A stretch of 64,000 nucleotides of DNA from Ignavibacteriota bacterium (GTDB lineage Bacteria > Bacteroidota > Ignavibacteria > Ignavibacteriales > Ignavibacteriaceae). Shown here in pieces: positions 7,438-16,398 of this stretch; position 1 is the stretch's first letter, and each line of letters starts with the position of its first letter. The stretch spans positions 1,773,985 to 1,837,984 of the forward strand of contig CP053446.1 in the NCBI GenBank assembly GCA_013285405.1. The letters are read 5' to 3'. Made by a program: the position numbers and the translations under genes. The notes under the pieces are model-generated. The model was not told where the DNA came from and did not search any database. It saw only the letters and a program-made list of their open reading frames with translations.

Positions 7438-9648
7438 TTACGCAATCTTCGCGTACTTAAGATTCTCTGAATAATGTCTGATAAGATTTTTCCTGATGAT
7501 GTTGTTGTTTGGTGAATCAATAGATGGGTCTTTATTTATAAGGTTAAATGCGATTTGCTTTGTTAAGCTGATCAACTCTGCATCCTGAATAATATCAGCA
7601 TATTTTAAATCAGGAAAGCCGCTTTGTTTTGTGCTGAAGATATCACCTGGTCCGCGCAACTTTAAGTCTGCCTCAGCAATTTCAAATCCGTTGTTTGTCT
7701 TTAACATTGTTTGGAGCCTGATAGCTGACTTATATTTTTCTATCATTGAACTTGAAATGTAATCAAGATCAAGCCGCTGTTGTATATTATACTGTACAAT
7801 TTCATCCTTCGTTACGAGAATACAGAACGCCTGCTTATCACTTCTTCCGACCCTTCCTCTTAATTGATGAAGCTGTGAGAGTCCGAAGCGATGCGCATCG
7901 TTTATCAGAATTATGTTAGCATCAGGAATGTCTATACCAACTTCAATGACAGTTGTCGAAACCAAAACATCAAATTGTTTTTTTAAGAAGAGCAGCATCT
8001 TCTCTTCTTTTTCCTGCCAGGACATTCTTCCGTGAATCAATCCAAGTCTAAGATTTTTTAAATGTGTCTGGCTTAATTCCTCGTAATAAGATTCAGCAGC
8101 TTTAAGTTCAAGCTTATCTGAATCTTCAACTAATGGATAAACTATAAAGGTCTGGTATCCATCTTTCTTTTTATCAATGATAAACTTGTATATCTCCGGC
8201 AGCTTACTTTCTCCTCTTAGTACGGTTTTAATTGGTTTTCTATTCTTTGGCATTTCGTCAATTACAGAAATATCAAGATCTCCATAAATTGTCATAGATA
8301 TTGTTCTTGGAATGGGAGTTGCGCTCATAACCAAAACTTCCGGAGTTTTTCCTTTAGTTTGAAGTTTAGCCCGCTGTCGGACTCCAAACCGGTGTTGCTC
8401 ATCAATAACTACTAAACCAAGATTTTTATAATAAACTTTCTCTTCGAAAAGAGCGTGAGTTCCAATAATAATGTCTGTCTCCTGCAGTTCAATTTCCTGA
8501 AGTCGTTTATCTCTTTCAGATTTCTTCTGACCTCCAAGAAGCAGTGAGGTTTTTATTTCTCTTTCAGGAAATTGTTCGCAGAGCCGTTTCATCATCACAG
8601 AAATATTTTTTGCATGCTGATCAGCCAAGATCTCGGTCGGCGCCATTATCGCTGCCTGAAATCCATTATCAACTGCAATCAGCATAGCGATTAACGAAAC
8701 AATTGTTTTTCCACTGCCAACATCTCCCTGAAGCAGCCGGTTCATTGGCTTTTCAGAAAGAAGATCGCTCTTTATTTCTCCCAAAACTTTTAATTGGGCT
8801 TTGGTTAGTTCAAACGGAAGTGTTTTTAAAAAATTCCGGACAAGATCAGTTCTGATGACTAACTTGTTGCCAATTAACTTACTCTGGTAATTTTGTTTTC
8901 TCAATGCAACCAGTAATTCTAGATAGAACAATTCTTCAAACTTAAATCTTCTTTTAGCGGAATTTAATTTGTCAGTTGACTCCGGGAAATGGTAGTTTCG
9001 AATTGCTTCCTTGAGCAGAATTAATCTGTTTTGATTAATAATTTCTTCAGTAAGAGTTTCTTCAACAAAGTCCGCATAGTTATCGACTGCAAAACTTATT
9101 ATTCTTCTTAAGCTCAGATCGCCGATATTACCTGACTTTAGTTCTTTTGGAATTCTGTAAAATGGGATGATCTTACCCGTATGAAGAAAATTTTTTTCCT
9201 CTTCACTTATCCTGTCAAAATCAGGATGAATGAATTGCAGAGCTCCATATTTTGATTTATCAGGTTTAGAAGAAACCGCGAACATATCTCCTTCATTAAA
9301 AACAGAGTAAAAATATTTTGTTCCCTGGAACCAGACACACTCAAAAAAACCTGATTCATCCCTGAATTGAACTTTAAGAATTTCTCTTCTGCCAAATCTT
9401 TTTTTCTCTTTATCAAAAACTTTTCCGATAACAGTAAGTTCACCATCGTAACCGTTCATTAAATATCCGTAAGCTTTTGCAGCAGTCAGAACTGTTGTCC
9501 TGTCGAGATGACGGGAAGGGAAGTAGAATAGTAAATCACTAATTGTGTTTATTCCGATCTTTGAAAAGGATTCGGCTCTTTTAGGTCCAACCGATTTCAA
9601 ATATTGCACGGAATCATCAAGAGCGTTTTTTGAAAAAGAATTCATCAA
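7438..9648 (-). CDS. recG: ATP-dependent DNA helicase RecG
   Basis: A 736-residue superfamily 2 helicase that remodels stalled forks and Holliday junctions. The N-terminal wedge/OB region carries a helix-hairpin-helix-like opening (SVGPKRAESFSKIGINTISD). Walker A is LLQGDVGSGKT near residue 305, the DEAH-type box is VIDEQHRFGVRQRAK and motif III is MSATPIPRTISMTIYGDLD. The C-terminal helicase domain has VSTTVIEVGIDIPDAN and HQLRGRVGRS. It is slightly longer than E. coli RecG (693 residues). It is divergent to dgt. Confidence 0.97.
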   Translation of the reverse strand: MMNSFSKNALDDSVQYLKSVGPKRAESFSKIGINTISDLLFYFPSRHLDRTTVLTAAKAYGYLMNGYDGELTVIGKVFDKEKKRFGRREILKVQFRDESGFFECVWFQGTKYFYSVFNEGDMFAVSSKPDKSKYGALQFIHPDFDRISEEEKNFLHTGKIIPFYRIPKELKSGNIGDLSLRRIISFAVDNYADFVEETLTEEIINQNRLILLKEAIRNYHFPESTDKLNSAKRRFKFEELFYLELLVALRKQNYQSKLIGNKLVIRTDLVRNFLKTLPFELTKAQLKVLGEIKSDLLSEKPMNRLLQGDVGSGKTIVSLIAMLIAVDNGFQAAIMAPTEILADQHAKNISVMMKRLCEQFPEREIKTSLLLGGQKKSERDKRLQEIELQETDIIIGTHALFEEKVYYKNLGLVVIDEQHRFGVRQRAKLQTKGKTPEVLVMSATPIPRTISMTIYGDLDISVIDEMPKNRKPIKTVLRGESKLPEIYKFIIDKKKDGYQTFIVYPLVEDSDKLELKAAESYYEELSQTHLKNLRLGLIHGRMSWQEKEEKMLLFLKKQFDVLVSTTVIEVGIDIPDANIILINDAHRFGLSQLHQLRGRVGRSDKQAFCILVTKDEIVQYNIQQRLDLDYISSSMIEKYKSAIRLQTMLKTNNGFEIAEADLKLRGPGDIFSTKQSGFPDLKYADIIQDAELISLTKQIAFNLINKDPSIDSPNNNIIRKNLIRHYSENLKYAKIA

Positions 9649-9751
9649 TAGAAAAATAATCTAACGGGCAGCTAAACTCAAAAAACCTATTTAAGTCTTT
9701 CTGGTAAATTATCTTTAATTTTAGAAAAGTAATTAATGAAAGAAATAAAAT

Positions 9752-11119
9752 TTGGAATGGGAAAAACTTTTAACTGATTCGAGACTTGGGGAAAAAATCC
9801 AGGCAAAGAAAAATTCATCCGATGGAAGAAGTGAATTTCAAAAAGATTTTGACAGAGTTGTGTTTTCACCTGCATTCAGACGGCTGCAGGATAAAACTCA
9901 AGTCTTTCCGCTGCCAGAAAGTGATTTTGTTCATACAAGATTAACTCACAGTCTGGAAGTTTCCTGTGTCGGAAGATCTTTGGGTAATCTTGTTGGTGAA
10001 ACAGTAGTCAAACGAAATCCATCTTTAAATAGCAGGTTTACAAAATTTCATTTCGGCGAAATAGTCGCTGCAGCTTGTCTTGCACACGATATCGGAAATC
10101 CGCCGTTCGGTCATTCAGGTGAAGATGCAATTGCCGAATATTTCAGAAGTGGTAACGGACAACAGTTTAAATCAAAAATTAAAGATGAGAAGAAATGGAC
10201 CGATTTTATTAAGTATGAAGGAAACGCTCAGGGTTTCAGAATTATTACAAAACTTCAGAATCCAAAAGTTAAAGGTGGATTAAATCTTACTTACTCAACT
10301 CTTGCCGCAGTTACAAAATATCCGAGAGAGTCTCTCATAAATAATCAAAACAGATCATTACAAAATAAAGCTTATCGCAAGTATGGATTCTTTCAGGCTG
10401 AAAAAGAAATTTTTAAAGAAGTTGCTGATAAAACAGGACTTGATTTTGTGGTGAATAAAAAAACTTACTGGTGGCGCCGTCATCCGCTTACGTTTCTTGT
10501 TGAAGCTGCTGACGACATCTGCTACAGTGTAATGGATCTCGAAGATGGATTCATGCTTGGTCTGATTTCGTTTAGAGAAACTGAGGAATTGCTGATACCA
10601 TTAATCTCTAAACAAGGATTGAGAAATTATCGGGATAAAGATGAAAAAGACAGGATAGGATACTTACGGGCAATTGCAATTAACGAACTGGTTAATGAAC
10701 TCGCAAGGGTGTTTCTGGATGAGGAAAAAAATATTTTGGCAGGGAAGTTTGAAAATGAACTAATCAGTGAAATAAAACGTGCCAATGCACTTAAGCGAAT
10801 AAAAGATATTTCGGTTACCAGGATTTATAAGTCGCGCAGTGTTGTTGAAAGGGAAGTTGCCGGTTATGAGGTGCTTGGTGGCTTGCTGGATACTTTTATT
10901 GATTCATACAACGAAGCCTACGAAAAGAAAATCTCAGCAAAAAATAAATCTGTTTTTGCGCTGTTACCAAAGAGAATTAGTGATGACATTCCAAACGAAC
11001 TTTACCAACGTCTTATAAGAATAATTGATTTCGTTTCGGGGATGACTGATTCATTTGCAGTTTCACTTTTCAGAAAGATTAAAGGTATCTCTTTGCCGGG
11101 CGGAAGAGTTACCGAATGA
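9752..11119 (+). CDS. dgt: deoxyguanosinetriphosphate triphosphohydrolase-like protein
   Basis: A 455-residue HD-domain enzyme that hydrolyses dNTPs (classically dGTP) to the nucleoside and triphosphate. The family pattern is complete: FRRLQDKTQVFPLPESDFVH, then RLTHSLEVS, AACLAHDIGNPPFGHSGEDA and later LTFLVEAADDICYSVMDLED. These supply the H...HD...D metal ligands. Dgt-type proteins often keep dNTP pools balanced. Divergent from recG with a 103-base gap. Confidence 0.93.
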   Translation: MEWEKLLTDSRLGEKIQAKKNSSDGRSEFQKDFDRVVFSPAFRRLQDKTQVFPLPESDFVHTRLTHSLEVSCVGRSLGNLVGETVVKRNPSLNSRFTKFHFGEIVAAACLAHDIGNPPFGHSGEDAIAEYFRSGNGQQFKSKIKDEKKWTDFIKYEGNAQGFRIITKLQNPKVKGGLNLTYSTLAAVTKYPRESLINNQNRSLQNKAYRKYGFFQAEKEIFKEVADKTGLDFVVNKKTYWWRRHPLTFLVEAADDICYSVMDLEDGFMLGLISFRETEELLIPLISKQGLRNYRDKDEKDRIGYLRAIAINELVNELARVFLDEEKNILAGKFENELISEIKRANALKRIKDISVTRIYKSRSVVEREVAGYEVLGGLLDTFIDSYNEAYEKKISAKNKSVFALLPKRISDDIPNELYQRLIRIIDFVSGMTDSFAVSLFRKIKGISLPGGRVTE

Positions 11120-11288
11120 TAATGAGCTCTAATTTTTCCTAAACTTTTTCAATAATGAATATCGAGGATGTAATAGTGAAACTTGCGTACAAAACTTTAA
11201 AATTCTTTGTTCAATATTTGTTATTCGATACTCCACAAAAATGCTTTTTAGGTTGTTGTCAATACAGTAATAACTTTAACTTTTAGTA

Positions 11289-12983
11289 ATGAGCTGGCTA
11301 TTCGGATATTTTGGAAATACTGATCGGCTGGAAATTACTTCTCCTGATATTCCTCTTTATCAATTTAAAAACCCAAATCTGGTTTTGTTCTCCGGTGGTA
11401 ATACCAAAACAAGTTTCTTTAAATCAAATTCTCCCGAGAGCTTCTGGGCCGTTGCAGGAGTTGGTCTTGAATCCGAAAATGATGGTTTCAGGATTCTTAA
11501 TAATACAGTGTGGGACTCAAAATTAAATTCTGATCAAATTTGTCTCAGTTCAGTCAATGGACACTTCGTTGCGATTAAGTATTATAATAATGAAATAAAA
11601 TTCTTTACGGATGAACTTGGATTGCGTGATATTTATATTGTGCAGCTGCAAAATGGATTTGGTTTTTCAACAAGAATTGATTGGATTAAATATTTTATGA
11701 AACCTTCAATTGATTTGGAAGAATTTGGTTCAAGGTGGCTGCTTCAGAATCAGATTTCACGTAATAGTATAATCAAAAAAGTAAAACGACTTGTATGTTC
11801 AAATGCAACTCTAAAAGGAAATTCTATATCTATAGAACCGAACGATTGGCAGCCAAATTTTGAAATGCCCGGAAACAGAGAAGTTTTTGAGGCAGTTCTT
11901 AGACAATTACTTAAGATTAAAGATAGAAGAATTTTATTGAGCTTATCCGGTGGGCTCGATTCAAGGTTACTACTTTCCTATTTAGTGAATTTAGATTTTA
12001 ATCGCTGGGAAACTCATACCTTTGGTGATCCTGATCATCCTGATTCAAAAGCAGCATCTGCTTTATTAAAAAGTGTTGGATATAGGAACAAAATTATTAA
12101 TGATGAGATACCATCAAAAGATAATTTAGCAAAATTGGTAAAAGCATATTCTGTTCAATCAATTGTGACCAACCCGGTAAGTTCAATTTTAAATTTAAGA
12201 TATTATGACAGAATAACTAATGAAAGTTCGGTTATAATAGACGGCGGATTCGGAGAAATCTGGCGCAGAGCTTTTGCCAACAGATTATTGTTTTTTGGAA
12301 AAAATGCTTTATCAAAAAAAGATTCAAAAACAGTTTCTGCATTTTTAAGATATTATCGGGCGGATATTTTTTCGGCAGAAACTTTAATTGAAATGGAATC
12401 AGGACTTTTCAATCAGCTAAATAATTTGTTTAATTCTTTGCCCGATGCAAATCAAATTGGTTCTGAAAAATGGATTGATCTTTTTTCAATCAGATCAAGA
12501 CTAACGAATTACTATTCTCCCGAACAAGTCCGCATAGATCAGTATGCAGTTTCTTTTATGCCGCTTGTACAAAAAGACATTTTAAATTTATTATTTGGTT
12601 TAAATGAATCGGATAAAAGAAATGGAAAATTATTTAAGCAATTAATCAGACGAAATTCAATTCAACTGACAAAACACCAGCTTGTTAAAGGAAACATTAC
12701 ACATCCGTTTAACTCATCCTTTTTGAGTGCACGCCTGCATTCAAGAATAAAAAGTAAACTTGGCTTGTCTTTTCAAAGCAGAGATCAAGTTGAGTTTCAT
12801 AAATCATTGAAAGAATTTATCGGTGACATAGTAGTTTCTGCGGATGTAAGAAACTATGAGTACTATGATCGAAACAAAATCGAAAAGATGTTACACGATT
12901 ATTTAACTAATGACGACAAATATAATTCTGAAATTGATTGGTTTTTGTCTTTTGAATTGTTCAGACAGGGAATAATGAAATAG
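11289..12983 (+). CDS. asparagine synthase-like protein with inactive glutaminase domain
   Basis: A 564-residue protein with the AsnB architecture: an N-terminal Ntn-type glutamine amidotransferase fold (about 1-190), then a PP-loop synthetase domain with LSLSGGLDSRLLLSYL (SGGLDS at 220-225). The N-terminus reads MSWLFGYFG instead of the MCGIFG of active enzymes, so the Cys2 nucleophile is replaced by Ser and glutamine hydrolysis is unlikely. Such proteins may use free ammonia or another amine nucleophile; they occur in peptide or glycan modification clusters. Here no biosynthetic partner lies alongside. It follows dgt by 169 bases on the same strand and is convergent with gpsA. Confidence 0.75.
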   Translation: MSWLFGYFGNTDRLEITSPDIPLYQFKNPNLVLFSGGNTKTSFFKSNSPESFWAVAGVGLESENDGFRILNNTVWDSKLNSDQICLSSVNGHFVAIKYYNNEIKFFTDELGLRDIYIVQLQNGFGFSTRIDWIKYFMKPSIDLEEFGSRWLLQNQISRNSIIKKVKRLVCSNATLKGNSISIEPNDWQPNFEMPGNREVFEAVLRQLLKIKDRRILLSLSGGLDSRLLLSYLVNLDFNRWETHTFGDPDHPDSKAASALLKSVGYRNKIINDEIPSKDNLAKLVKAYSVQSIVTNPVSSILNLRYYDRITNESSVIIDGGFGEIWRRAFANRLLFFGKNALSKKDSKTVSAFLRYYRADIFSAETLIEMESGLFNQLNNLFNSLPDANQIGSEKWIDLFSIRSRLTNYYSPEQVRIDQYAVSFMPLVQKDILNLLFGLNESDKRNGKLFKQLIRRNSIQLTKHQLVKGNITHPFNSSFLSARLHSRIKSKLGLSFQSRDQVEFHKSLKEFIGDIVVSADVRNYEYYDRNKIEKMLHDYLTNDDKYNSEIDWFLSFELFRQGIMK

Positions 12984-12995
12984 AAAAATTCTGCG

Positions 12996-13991
12996 TTACT
13001 CAGTTTTCATATCCCGTGTCATTAAATCGGTAGTAGCTTTCACCGGATCTTTATCTTCGAAGAGAATTTTATAGACTTCATTAGTTATCGGGGTTTCAAT
13101 TCCTTTTTTAACTGCTAATTGTTTTGCTGAACGTGTAGTTTCTACGCCCTCAGCAACCTGTTCCATTGATTTCAATATTTGTTTAAGTTTTTTTCCTTTA
13201 CCAATTTGTTCACCGACAAATCTGTTTCTGCTATGTTTGCTCATGCAAGTAACTATCAGATCACCTATTCCTGAAAGCCCAGCAAAAGTTTCCGGTCTTG
13301 CGCCCATAGCCAAACCAAGTCGCGAGATTTCTGCAACACCTCTTGTCATTATTGCAGCTTTAGTATTATCACCAAAGTTTGCCCCATCAATTATTCCTGC
13401 ACCGATTGCAATTATATTCTTAAAAGCACCACCAAGTTCAACACCAAGTATATCTGTAGAAGCATAAACTCTGAAATAAGAAGTCATAAAAGCTGCTTGA
13501 ATTGTCTTTGCAGTTTCTATATCTGATGAGGCTGCAACTACTGCTGTTGGTATTCTTTGACTTACTTCTTCAGCGTGACTTGGACCAGAAATAACACCAA
13601 TTTGATTTTTATTTATATGAGGAAAAACATCTTTAAGCATCTGTGACATAGTCATCAAAGTTTTTTTCTCGATTCCCTTCGAAACGCTGACAAGTATTGC
13701 ATCTTCAATCTGTCTGTAATTAATTTTTTTTACCACATCCCGCAAAAACTGTGACGGAACAGCAAGCACTATAAGATTTTTATCATCCGATGAATCTTCA
13801 ATTGAATGAGTAATTGAAATCTCTTTTGGAATTTTTATACCGGGAAGGTAATGTGTGTTAACTCTTTTCTTTAATAAATCACGTGCGTAACTTTTTTTGT
13901 ATTCCCATAGAGTTACGTTGTGACCGTTGTAGTAAAGTAAAATTGCGAGGGTAGTTCCCCAGCCTCCAGCGCCGAGAACCGAAATTTTCAT
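12996..13991 (-). CDS. gpsA: glycerol-3-phosphate dehydrogenase [NAD(P)+]
   Basis: A 331-residue enzyme reducing dihydroxyacetone phosphate to sn-glycerol 3-phosphate for phospholipid synthesis. The Rossmann motif ISVLGAGGWGTTLAILLYYN is at the N-terminus. VSVSKGIEKKT, the catalytic-Lys block ELGGAFKNIIAIGAGIIDG and GLSGIGDLIVTCMSKHSRNR are all present. Its start directly abuts the plsY stop (0-base gap), so the two successive steps of glycerolipid synthesis are encoded together. Confidence 0.97.
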   Translation of the reverse strand: MKISVLGAGGWGTTLAILLYYNGHNVTLWEYKKSYARDLLKKRVNTHYLPGIKIPKEISITHSIEDSSDDKNLIVLAVPSQFLRDVVKKINYRQIEDAILVSVSKGIEKKTLMTMSQMLKDVFPHINKNQIGVISGPSHAEEVSQRIPTAVVAASSDIETAKTIQAAFMTSYFRVYASTDILGVELGGAFKNIIAIGAGIIDGANFGDNTKAAIMTRGVAEISRLGLAMGARPETFAGLSGIGDLIVTCMSKHSRNRFVGEQIGKGKKLKQILKSMEQVAEGVETTRSAKQLAVKKGIETPITNEVYKILFEDKDPVKATTDLMTRDMKTE

Positions 13992-14663
13992 TTAACTGAT
14001 TTTATTTTTCTTTCGAAAGCTTATTTTATTTTCATTCCCGCGAAGTAATCTGATCAGGTTTTTTCTGTGAGTGAAAATAACTAAAGCTGTAATTCCTAAA
14101 ATAAACGGGAATAAAGTGCTATATCCCGGGATATCTACATGAAATAAATTTTCTCTGATAAATAATGTTGCCGGAACACTTATGGCAGCAATAATAGATC
14201 CTAACGAAACATAACGTGAAATTAAAACGACCAGAGTAAATACACCAACGGCAATCAGCATATCAACTGTGATTAAAGTTAATAACATACCAAGTGCAGT
14301 AGCAATTCCCTTTCCTCCTTTAAATCCGGCAAAGACTGTCCAGATATGACCAATTACAGCAGACATACCAGCAATAATCTGAATTAATGTAAAATCATCA
14401 AAAGGCGAAACGTTTTCAAAAGGGAGTGGACCATAAAATAATCTGGCAATTAAAACAACAGCAATAGCACCTTTCAATGCATCAAGGAAAATAACAATCA
14501 ATCCGTACTTCCAGCCGAGTACGCGTAACACATTTGTTCCTCCAGCATTACCGCTGCCGTGTTTACGGATATCAATACCACTAACTGCTTTGCTAATAAT
14601 AATACTGTTCGGAATCGAGCCGATCAGGTAAGAGAGGATAACTATAATTGCTAATAAAAACAT
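13992..14663 (-). CDS. plsY: glycerol-3-phosphate acyltransferase PlsY
   Basis: A 223-residue inner-membrane enzyme that transfers an acyl group from acyl phosphate to glycerol 3-phosphate. The N-terminal block YLIGSIPNSIIISK and the signatures HGSGNAGGTNVLR and GHIWTVFAGFKGGKGIATALG match PlsY, with several transmembrane helices between. It is the first gene of the plsY-gpsA pair. The C-terminal basic tail after HRKNLIRLLRG is as expected. Confidence 0.97.
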   Translation of the reverse strand: MFLLAIIVILSYLIGSIPNSIIISKAVSGIDIRKHGSGNAGGTNVLRVLGWKYGLIVIFLDALKGAIAVVLIARLFYGPLPFENVSPFDDFTLIQIIAGMSAVIGHIWTVFAGFKGGKGIATALGMLLTLITVDMLIAVGVFTLVVLISRYVSLGSIIAAISVPATLFIRENLFHVDIPGYSTLFPFILGITALVIFTHRKNLIRLLRGNENKISFRKKNKIS

Positions 14664-14877
14664 TTAATTACAAAAAATTTATTTTGAAACCTAAACAATT
14701 AACAAATAATAAACAACGAATTTTCATATCACGTTAAAATCGTTTGAATTCGAAGAAATTAGATGATACATTAATTAATAGGTTTCAATCTTACACATTT
14801 AATTACGCATTAGTAGTAAATTGTTTTTTTTTGAGGTTGGATTTGATATATTTGCGCCTCAAATTATAGGAGTTGAT

Positions 14878-15042
14878 ATGGCAAAACAACAATCATTTTC
14901 GGATAAGTTAAAAAAGAAGAAAAAAAGTGATTTTATTACTGTAAAGTTCATTAAATCGATGAAAACAGCAGGTGGAAATTATAAATTCAATGAAAAGTTC
15001 GTTCAAATCGAGGATTTGAATAAAATTGCTGATGTAAAGTAG
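14878..15042 (+). CDS. small basic protein, DUF4295-like
   Basis: A 54-residue highly basic protein starting MAKQQSFSDKLKKKKKSDF. The start is fixed by AGGAG 6 bases before the ATG; the open frame extends upstream without a ribosome site. The later part, VKFIKSMKTAGGNYKFNEKF, resembles the DUF4295 proteins that travel with ribosomal proteins L28/L33 in Bacteroidota (VKSPKTGAYTFKEE). Here it is alone, so a ribosome-linked role is only suggested. A TATATTTG at 14847-14854 could be its -7 box. It is followed by a clean terminator. Confidence 0.6.
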   Translation: MAKQQSFSDKLKKKKKSDFITVKFIKSMKTAGGNYKFNEKFVQIEDLNKIADVK

Positions 15043-15074
15043 AACTGTATATATTAATTAAGTAATAGATTTGA

Positions 15075-15101
15075 CGCGATGGGTATTCTATCGCGTTTTT
15101 T
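15075..15101 (+). terminator. intrinsic terminator after the DUF4295-like gene
   Basis: A CGCGAT / ATCGCG stem (15075-15080, 15090-15095) with a 9-base loop, followed by six T (15096-15101). This is a textbook rho-independent terminator for the plus strand. Confidence 0.85.
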
Positions 15102-15114
15102 ATTCTCGGAATAA

Positions 15115-15627
15115 TTAAGATGGAATAAATAAATCCATTGTCCAACGTCCTTCTAGTTCAAGCAGCTTTTTCTTTACATCGAGACCCCCTCCATAGCCAG
15201 TAAGACTCCCATCAGCACCAATAACTCGATGACAAGGAATAATAACCGGGATTGGGTTTGCACCATTTGCCGCTGCGACGGCTCGCATCTTATTCTTATC
15301 TCCCAAACGGACTGCTAATTCACCGTAACTTATAGTTTCTCCATAAGGAATTTTTGTTAATTCATCCCATACTTTTTTCTGAAAATCTGTACCGATAATT
15401 TCTAGAGATAATTCAAACTCTCTTCTTTCTCTGTTAAAGTATTCTTTTAACTGACGGAAAATCTTTTTCATACTTTGTTCTTCCGGTGCGACCTGTGTTG
15501 CTCTGGTAAGAGTATCTGATTCCGGTTTTTTGTTTATTAGAATTTCCCGAATTCCTTTTTCAGAAACAATAACATCGAGCGTGATTCCATTAATTATATC
15601 TGAAGCATAATATATCTGATTTGTCAT
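15115..15627 (-). CDS. ogt: methylated-DNA--protein-cysteine methyltransferase
   Basis: About 170 residues. It repairs O6-methylguanine by suicide transfer to its active Cys. The signature IPVIIPCHRVIGADGSLTGY contains the PCHRV active-site Cys, and the helix-turn-helix block VWDELTKIPYGETISYGELA precedes it. The longest frame starts at 15663, but that start lies inside the nfu terminator hairpin, so the ATG at 15627 (MTNQIYYASD) is chosen. The C-terminus (WTMDLFIPS) is slightly extended. Confidence 0.93.
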   Translation of the reverse strand: MTNQIYYASDIINGITLDVIVSEKGIREILINKKPESDTLTRATQVAPEEQSMKKIFRQLKEYFNRERREFELSLEIIGTDFQKKVWDELTKIPYGETISYGELAVRLGDKNKMRAVAAANGANPIPVIIPCHRVIGADGSLTGYGGGLDVKKKLLELEGRWTMDLFIPS

Positions 15628-15649
15628 TATTGTTTTGGGTAGATAAAAA

Positions 15650-15681
15650 AAGGGAAGAAACAATAACGGATTTCTTCCCTT
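15650..15681 (-). terminator. intrinsic terminator after nfu
   Basis: A perfect 11-base inverted repeat, AAGGGAAGAAA / TTTCTTCCCTT, with a 10-base loop lies just downstream of the nfu stop. On the minus strand it runs into a T-rich tract (15650 to 15644). Confidence 0.8.
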
Positions 15682-15700
15682 GAAAAATAAAAATTTTTAT

Positions 15701-16243
15701 TTAAGCAGCAATTACCTGGATTGAAGGATTAACGTCTCTTCTCAATAATCCCTCGATTGCTATCAGCGTCCCAGAGATTGAACTTGGACAACTTCCGCAA
15801 GCACCCTGATATCTTATTTTTACAGTGAAGCCATCAATTCCTAAAACCTGCAAACCACCGCCATCACCTGCAAGCGCTGGTCGTACTTTTTGATCAAGCA
15901 GATAATTAATTCTTTTTAGCAGCTCGTTCTCTTCCTCGGCAGTTGGTGCTTTTACTGTTTCTGCAGGTATCAAATTCGCATCAAATGCTTTTAAGAATTC
16001 AATGAATGGTCTCTGAATTTGTCCCCAATTAGATTCAGGTGATTTTTCAATAGTTACAAACTTATCCATATAGAAAACTGAAACAACTCCATCTAGCTGA
16101 AAAATTCCAGAAGCAAACGGATCATCTTTAGCTGATTCCTTATCATGATATTGCCGCGTTTCGTAATTAAGTAGTTTTTGGTTTAATATAAACTTTAATG
16201 CATGCGGGTTTGGCGTTAAGTCAACATCTTCTACCATTAACAT
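15701..16243 (-). CDS. nfu: Nfu-type iron-sulfur cluster carrier
   Basis: A 180-residue protein with an N-terminal Nfu_N domain (DLTPNPHALKFILNQKLL near residue 10; GVVSVFYMDKFVTIEKSPES) and a C-terminal NifU-like domain. The C-terminal domain carries the cluster-binding C-x2-C in YQGACGSCPSSISGTL. It carries and delivers [4Fe-4S] clusters to apo-enzymes, possibly including the radical SAM and QueC/LAM-type proteins of this genome. A single transcription unit: divergent promoter region to the asparaginase gene on one side, strong terminator on the other. Confidence 0.93.
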   Translation of the reverse strand: MLMVEDVDLTPNPHALKFILNQKLLNYETRQYHDKESAKDDPFASGIFQLDGVVSVFYMDKFVTIEKSPESNWGQIQRPFIEFLKAFDANLIPAETVKAPTAEEENELLKRINYLLDQKVRPALAGDGGGLQVLGIDGFTVKIRYQGACGSCPSSISGTLIAIEGLLRRDVNPSIQVIAA

Positions 16244-16398
16244 AGTAACCTCATTTTTTTATTTTAAACTTAATCTAACCTGAGGTCACCTTCAAGTTAA
16301 ATCAGAGTCAACCATTGTCTGTGTGACGACACTAAAATGAGTTTTTAGAAAAATTAGCTTAATTTTGATCACTATTTTCAAACGATAATTTTAAATCT

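Noticed and set aside
15628..15663. longer N-terminus of the MGMT gene
   Set aside because: The extra 12 codons fall in the nfu terminator hairpin and lack a ribosome site.
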